Positions 5,192 to 9,972 of a DNA stretch of 9,972 nt are shown in pieces (position 1 is the stretch's first letter; each line of letters opens with the position of its first letter). Source of the DNA: Desulfobacterales bacterium (lineage in GTDB: Bacteria; Desulfobacterota; Desulfobacteria; Desulfobacterales; C00003060); NCBI GenBank assembly GCA_030629475.1, contig DAOVOU010000040.1:1-9972 (forward strand), given 5' to 3'. Both the position numbers and the translations under genes were made by a program. The notes under the pieces are model-generated. The model was not told where the DNA came from. It made no database searches and was given only the letters and a program-made list of their open reading frames with translations.

Positions 5192-5659
5192 ATGCCTAAC
5201 TCCCTTTCTGATCAGATCATATCACTGATTCAGCAAGTCCCTGAACTATATCACAGGCTCGTTCTTGTTGTCGCTCCGTCGGGCTCTGGGAAGACCTCAG
5301 CCCTTAAGGAAGTGCAGCAGAGTTTGGGGGCACCCCTTATCAATGTGAATCTTGAGATCTCCCGACGCATGTTGGAACTGACGACTCGGCAGCGCGCACT
5401 TCAGGCATCCCGGCTTTTGGAGGACATCTTGAGACAGAACCGTAGTGATGTAGTACTCCTGGACAACATTGAGATTCTGTTTGAAAAATCGCTTGAACAA
5501 AATCCATTGAGGCTGCTTCAGGGGCTTTCCCGAAATCGCACAATTGTCGCCACCTGGAACGGAAAAATTGGGGACAATTACCTGATCTATGCCGCTCCCG
5601 ATCATCCCCAATATCGTCGCTACCCATGCCAGGACCTTCAGGTAGTGGTACCAGAATAA
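5192..5659 (+). CDS. brxF: BREX-3-type P-loop protein BrxF
   Basis: BrxF is a small P-loop ATPase-like subunit that marks type 3 BREX phage-exclusion systems; its biochemical role is not well defined. The 155-residue protein has the expected length and order: a short N-terminal helix (6-16), Walker A as APSGSGKT (28-35), a Walker B-like VVLLDN (87-92) after an Arg-rich helical part, and a sensor-1-like TIVATWNG (117-124). The C terminus is short and has no further domain. Only a weak GAGAG precedes the ATG at 5192, directly behind the tandem 10-bp repeats. It is followed after 49 bp by the large BrxC-type ATPase, the gene order known for BREX-3, and that neighbour is the main reason for preferring BrxF over a generic AAA protein. 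Confidence 0.82.
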   Translation: MPNSLSDQIISLIQQVPELYHRLVLVVAPSGSGKTSALKEVQQSLGAPLINVNLEISRRMLELTTRQRALQASRLLEDILRQNRSDVVLLDNIEILFEKSLEQNPLRLLQGLSRNRTIVATWNGKIGDNYLIYAAPDHPQYRRYPCQDLQVVVPE

Positions 5660-5708
5660 GAGATGTGACACCCCAGTCAAATGACGCTAGCATGGAAGGG
5701 TTTTTGAG

Positions 5709-8700
5709 ATGAAATACAAAGAACTTATCCAATTTGAGCCCATCGAATCCGTGGTTCAACTCCGTGATGCTGATCATGAAGACTCTGCGCGCCAGCTTGT
5801 TTCAACGTATGTGATCTCAGATGAAATGGCTGAAAAGCTCACCGAACTTGTTTTCACGCACCTACAGTTCGACTATCCCACCGACAATAAAGGGCTCTTG
5901 GTCGTTGGCAATTATGGTACCGGTAAATCTCACTTGATGTCCCTGATCTCAGCAGCCGTAGAGAATGCCGACTTTGCAGGCGTTATTCTCAGTGACCAGG
6001 TTTCAAAGGCTGCGAAAGAAATGGCAGGGAAGTTCAAGGTAATCCGCACCGAGATTGGCTCAACGACTATGTCTTTGCGTGACATAGTAGTGGCTGCTCT
6101 GGAGGAGCGTCTGGGCTCTTGGGAAATAGACTATACCTTCCCATCGGCGGGTGAGGTATCCAGTAATAAACCGGCCTTTGAAGAAATGATGGCCACATTT
6201 GACAAGAAGTTCCCGGACCGTGGCTTACTCCTTGTCGTAGATGAACTTCTTGACTATCTGCGCACTCGGAAAGACCAGGAACTTATCCTGGACCTGAATT
6301 TCCTCAGAGAAATTGGTGAGGTTTGTAAGGACATTCGTTTTCGATTCATCGCTGGTGTACAAGAAGCCATTTTTGACAGCCCCAGGTTTTCATTCGTTGC
6401 TGATAGCCTTCGTCGCGTTAAGGATCGCTTTCAACAGATCCTCATTGCACGAAGAGACGTTAAGTTTGTCGTCGCTGAACGTCTCCTTAAGAAGACCGTT
6501 GAACAACAAGCTCGAATAAGAGAGTACCTCACCCCTTTTACCAAGTTCTACGGAGACATGAATGAGCGGATGGACGAGTTCGTCCGCCTGTTTCCGGTTC
6601 ATCCGGACTATATCGATACCTTTGAACGTGTTACCGCTGTGGAAAAGCGCGAAATACTCAAGACATTATCCTTTGCTATGAAACGCCTGCTGGACAAGGA
6701 GGTTCCTGAAGACCAGCCGGGACTTATCGCCTATGATAGCTATTGGGACACATTGCGTGAGAACCCATCTTTCCGAGCTGTGCCGGATATTAAAGCAGTG
6801 ATCGACTGTGGTCAGGTCCTGGAATCCCGTATCAACCAAGCTTTTACCCGACCGGCCTACAAGCCCATGGCTTTACGAATCATTAATGCGTTGTCAGTCC
6901 ATCGGCTTACTACCGGCGACATTCGTGCTCCTCTGGGAGCCACTGCAGAAGAACTGCGTGACACTCTTTGCCTGTATCAGCCTGGCATAGAGGACTTGGG
7001 CGGCGAGCCGGCTGAGGATCTCGTTTCCCAAGTGGGAACCGTACTCCGGGAAATCCACAAAACGGTGAGCGGACAGTTCATTGCCTCAAATCCGGATAAT
7101 CGCCAGTATTATCTGGATCTCAAGAAGACTGAAGACTTTGACGCCATTATCGAAAAACGAGCAGACAGCCTGGATAGTGAACAACTTGATCGCTACTATT
7201 ACGAGGCCCTGAAAAGACTCATGGAGTGCACAGATCAAACCTATATCACCGGCTACAAAATCTGGGAACATGAGCTGGAGTGGTATACGCATAAGGCGGC
7301 CCGTCAGGGTTACCTCTTCTTCGGTTCTCCTAACGAACGCTTTACAGCCGTGCCACCTCGGGACTTTTACTTGTACTTCGTTCAACCCCATGATCCCCCG
7401 CGTTTCAAAGACGAAAAGAAGGCCGACGAAGTTTTTCTCCGCCTCACCGGAGCGGACGATGATTTCAATGAGACGCTGAACAAATATGCTGCCTCCCTTG
7501 ACCTGGCTTCTACATCCTCCGGCCATGCCAAGAGCGTGTATGAATCCAAGGCAGAGGATTTTCTCCGCGGGCTGGTCAGATGGCTCAAGGAACACATGGG
7601 CTCAGCGTTCCAGATCACGTATCAGGGGAGAAAGAAATCCCTTATGGAATGGACAAAGGGCAAGAATATCCGCGACCTGGCAGGGGTTCCATCTCATGAG
7701 CGCATCAATTTCCGAGATCTTATCAATGCAGTGGCTGGCATTTGTCTGGAGACACACTTTGCTGATCTGGCGCCGGAGTATCCTCACTTTTCGGTGCTGG
7801 TCACCAGAGAAAACCGAATGCAGGCAGCTCAGGATTCCCTTCGATGGATTGCAGGCGCCACCCGAACGAAACAGGCCACGGCAGTGCTTGACGCTTTGGA
7901 GTTGCTGGCCGATGAGGTCGGGCCTATTTCCTCCTACCTGTCTACTGCCGAAGCTGTAATGCCTATTGAACACGCGTGGGCTGGCAAGGCGAAGAAAACT
8001 AGGGACCAGGTTCTATCTCAGATCATGGATGCTGATAAGCGGAAAGCTGCGACTTTCCGCCAGCAGGTCATGCGTAAGCTCACCGATCTTAAGAAAGCCT
8101 ATGTGAAAGAATACATGTCTCTTCACGCGAAGTCTCGGCTGGGGATTAATGATGACAAGAAGAAGACCCAGCTTATGCATGACGAGCGCCTAAAAATCCT
8201 TCAAGAGATCTCTGTCATCGATGTGATGCCAAGTGCCCATTTAATTGGTTTTCGGAACCGCCTTGCAGACCTGACACCCTGCTACCAGTTAACGGAACCA
8301 GACCTAAAAGACTCGCCTGTTTGCCCGCACTGTTCTTATAAACCTGGTGCCGAGGAGTCTAAGGTGGCGGCGGCCACCCTTCTCCACCAAATGGACGATC
8401 AACTGGACAATCTTCTTTCCTTGTGGACCCAGACACTCCTCACAAACCTGGAAGATCCCACAATCCAAAAGGACTTAGGCTTGCTTAAGGCTAAAGATCG
8501 GAAGCATTTGGAAGCGTACATTAAAACTCAGTCCCTTCCGGAAGACCTTGAACATGATTTCATTTATGCTGTGCGAGAAGTGCTCTCAGGCCTGGTGAAA
8601 GTAGAGGTAAAGATTGAAGACTTGAGATCGGCGCTGCTAAAAGGTGGTGCGCCCGCAACACCGGATGAATTGAAGAAGCGCTTCGACGAATATTTGGTTG

Positions 8701-8750
8701 ATCTTACAAAAGGGAAAGATCCGAGCAAAGTTAGAATTGTGCTGGAATAG
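5709..8750 (+). CDS. brxC: BrxC/PglY-type large ATPase (DUF6079 family) of a BREX-3 system
   Basis: BrxC/PglY proteins are large P-loop ATPases, core parts of BREX systems, which block phage propagation while marking host DNA by methylation. The 1013-residue product opens with the family signature MKYKELIQFEPIESVVQLRD, then Walker A GNYGTGKS (67-74), Walker B LLLVVDELLDYL (173-184) with catalytic D178/E179, and a sensor-like FRFIAGVQEAIFDSPRF (211-227). The central part (about 480-720) is rich in alternating aromatic and charged residues. Near the C terminus C858 and the pair C872-P-H-C875 suggest a small metal-binding knuckle, incomplete as a four-cysteine site. The start is supported by GGAAGGG (5694-5700), 8 nt upstream. 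No frameshift or missing ATPase residue is seen, so the gene looks functional. Naming as brxC rests on the brxF neighbour; by sequence alone I would say DUF6079 ATPase. Confidence 0.85.
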   Translation: MKYKELIQFEPIESVVQLRDADHEDSARQLVSTYVISDEMAEKLTELVFTHLQFDYPTDNKGLLVVGNYGTGKSHLMSLISAAVENADFAGVILSDQVSKAAKEMAGKFKVIRTEIGSTTMSLRDIVVAALEERLGSWEIDYTFPSAGEVSSNKPAFEEMMATFDKKFPDRGLLLVVDELLDYLRTRKDQELILDLNFLREIGEVCKDIRFRFIAGVQEAIFDSPRFSFVADSLRRVKDRFQQILIARRDVKFVVAERLLKKTVEQQARIREYLTPFTKFYGDMNERMDEFVRLFPVHPDYIDTFERVTAVEKREILKTLSFAMKRLLDKEVPEDQPGLIAYDSYWDTLRENPSFRAVPDIKAVIDCGQVLESRINQAFTRPAYKPMALRIINALSVHRLTTGDIRAPLGATAEELRDTLCLYQPGIEDLGGEPAEDLVSQVGTVLREIHKTVSGQFIASNPDNRQYYLDLKKTEDFDAIIEKRADSLDSEQLDRYYYEALKRLMECTDQTYITGYKIWEHELEWYTHKAARQGYLFFGSPNERFTAVPPRDFYLYFVQPHDPPRFKDEKKADEVFLRLTGADDDFNETLNKYAASLDLASTSSGHAKSVYESKAEDFLRGLVRWLKEHMGSAFQITYQGRKKSLMEWTKGKNIRDLAGVPSHERINFRDLINAVAGICLETHFADLAPEYPHFSVLVTRENRMQAAQDSLRWIAGATRTKQATAVLDALELLADEVGPISSYLSTAEAVMPIEHAWAGKAKKTRDQVLSQIMDADKRKAATFRQQVMRKLTDLKKAYVKEYMSLHAKSRLGINDDKKKTQLMHDERLKILQEISVIDVMPSAHLIGFRNRLADLTPCYQLTEPDLKDSPVCPHCSYKPGAEESKVAAATLLHQMDDQLDNLLSLWTQTLLTNLEDPTIQKDLGLLKAKDRKHLEAYIKTQSLPEDLEHDFIYAVREVLSGLVKVEVKIEDLRSALLKGGAPATPDELKKRFDEYLVDLTKGKDPSKVRIVLE

Positions 8751-8760
8751 GGAGGGTATA

Positions 8761-9972
8761 ATGACAGAGCAGAAGCTTATCAGAACCATACAGCTCACCA
8801 ATTTCCTTTCCTACGGAGAAGGTGCCGACATTGTAGATCTGGAGCCTCTTAACGTGCTAATCGGACCAAACTGTTCAGGGAAGTCAAACCTTATAGAAGC
8901 CTTTGCCCTTCTTCAAGCCACTCCGAAGGATTTGACTGCGCCAATTCGTGAAGGAGGAGGTGTGACCGAGTGGCTTTACAAAGGAAAGAAGGGTACCCCG
9001 GTAGCTGAAATCAATGTAACGTTGAATTATCCCCATGAAGGTATTCCCCTAATGTACCGGCTCAGTTTTACTAAGGTCGGGCAACGGTTTGAGCTGGTGG
9101 ATGAGGCAGTTGAGTGCGAACGTCCGACAAAGCCTGAGGAAGACGATGTTTATTTCTTCTACCGCTACAATCGTGGCAATCCTGTTTTGAATGCCATAAT
9201 CACACCCCCTGATACAAAGGAGACCTATGCTGTCCAAGAATCTTCCAGCTATTACGCCAAAGACTCTCTCAGAGCGATGGGGCAAAAACGTATGGTTCGG
9301 TCACTTAGAAGGGAAGATCTGGATATTCACCAGTCAGTGCTGTCCCAGCGGAAAGACCCGGACCAATACCCTGAACTCACATATCTGGCCAATGAATTCT
9401 CAAGGATTGAATTATACCGGGAGTGGAATTTGGGGCGTTATACACCGCCGCGACTGCCCCAAAAAGCAGACCTTCCTGAAGATTTTCTTATAGAAGATGC
9501 TAGCAATCTTGGCCTCGTGCTAAATGATTTGCAGCACCAGCCTGGAACAAAAAGGTTAATTATCGAAAAACTGAAGATCTTTGACGAGGGTATAGAGGAT
9601 ATTACTACCAGGATACATGGTGGCACCGTACAGATCTTCCTGCACCAAAAGGGGCTGACCCAGCCCATTCCAGCCACACGCCTGTCAGACGGCACCCTTC
9701 GGTACTTGTGTTTGTTGACACTGCTTTGCCATCCAGCACCTCCTTCAGTATTGTGCATTGAGGAACCAGAACTAGGGCTGCATCCTGATATCCTCCCAAC
9801 TATCGCTGAGTTACTTATTGAGGCATCGGGCAAGACACAGTTGATCGTTACAACCCATTCCGATATTCTTGTATCGGCTCTCTCAGATACTCCGGAAAGT
9901 GTGCTTGTGTGCGAACGCGATGATACAGGGACTCACTTAAGACGTTTAAAAAAGGACCAGCTCAAGGAATGG
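8761..9972 (+). CDS. AAA/ABC-type ATPase, COG4637-like, 3' end beyond window
   Basis: The frame is open from the ATG at 8761 to the right edge (404 codons, no stop), so the gene is partial. It is an SMC/RecF-like ATPase with a split nucleotide site: TIQLTNFLSYGE at the N terminus, Walker A GPNCSGKS (35-42), an intervening region (about 75-290) with charged helical segments, then ABC signature LSDGT (308-312), Walker B SVLCIEEPELGLHP (329-342) with catalytic E335, and an H-loop LIVTTHS (361-367). The final KDQLKEW resembles the closing part of COG4637 proteins, so only a few dozen residues are probably missing. GGAGGG sits between the brxC stop and this ATG (10-bp gap), so it is cotranscribed with brxC. 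Related ATPases often pair with a TOPRIM-like DUF4276 partner in defence loci; whether one follows is unknown. It occupies the position where a pglX gene would be expected. Confidence 0.85.
   Translation, partial: MTEQKLIRTIQLTNFLSYGEGADIVDLEPLNVLIGPNCSGKSNLIEAFALLQATPKDLTAPIREGGGVTEWLYKGKKGTPVAEINVTLNYPHEGIPLMYRLSFTKVGQRFELVDEAVECERPTKPEEDDVYFFYRYNRGNPVLNAIITPPDTKETYAVQESSSYYAKDSLRAMGQKRMVRSLRREDLDIHQSVLSQRKDPDQYPELTYLANEFSRIELYREWNLGRYTPPRLPQKADLPEDFLIEDASNLGLVLNDLQHQPGTKRLIIEKLKIFDEGIEDITTRIHGGTVQIFLHQKGLTQPIPATRLSDGTLRYLCLLTLLCHPAPPSVLCIEEPELGLHPDILPTIAELLIEASGKTQLIVTTHSDILVSALSDTPESVLVCERDDTGTHLRRLKKDQLKEW

Noticed and set aside
7086..7973. Minus-strand and alternative plus-strand frames within the brxC gene
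   Set aside because: These are shadows of a continuous 1013-codon gene with family motifs at both ends.
9438..9833. Minus-strand frame opposite the COG4637-like ATPase
   Set aside because: The opposite strand carries signature and Walker B motifs in frame, so this is chance complementarity.

Overview
The window reads left to right on the + strand as four blocks, and all supported genes are on that strand. It looks like a bacterial chromosome segment of moderate GC. The tungsten-type aldehyde:ferredoxin oxidoreductase gene, the DUF134 regulator paired with Gly-rich DUF5320 proteins, and the strong GGAAGGAGGTG ribosome sites suggest an anaerobe, perhaps a Desulfobacterota (deltaproteobacterial) lineage. 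That host assignment is inference from gene families, not from a marker gene.

Block 1 (1-2061): an open frame running in from the left edge, which I do not recognise, then a complete 592-residue aldehyde ferredoxin oxidoreductase (AOR) family protein with all four cluster cysteines. Block 2 (2278-3934): a recognisable promoter with dyad symmetry, a DUF134/UPF0251 helix-turn-helix protein with an Arg/Gly-rich tail, a short RGG-rich DUF5320 protein followed by a GC-rich terminator, oligoribonuclease (orn), and a second DUF5320 protein with a coiled-coil tail and its own terminator. The two DUF5320 genes start in a nearly duplicated segment of about 60 bp, and orn lies between them, its last codons reading into the ribosome site and start of the second copy.

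Block 3 (about 3940-5191): an AT-richer stretch with no confident gene until a toxin-first type II toxin-antitoxin pair (RelE/ParE-family toxin, excisionase-like HTH antitoxin) whose promoter overlaps a perfect 7-bp dyad. It is followed by a probable terminator and a spacer with an 8-bp inverted repeat and three exact 10-bp tandem repeats.

Block 4 (5192-9972): the start of a defence operon. A 155-residue P-loop protein matching BrxF is followed by a 1013-residue DUF6079/BrxC-type ATPase, the first two genes of a BREX type 3 locus. Ten bases later, where a pglX-type methyltransferase would be expected, is an ABC/SMC-like AAA ATPase (COG4637-like) that runs off the right edge. The methyltransferase, PglZ and helicase that would complete BREX-3 must lie beyond the window if present. 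The most interesting points are the ATPase placed directly behind brxC, the phased repeats before brxF, the toxin-antitoxin pair next to the system, and the orn/DUF5320 arrangement.
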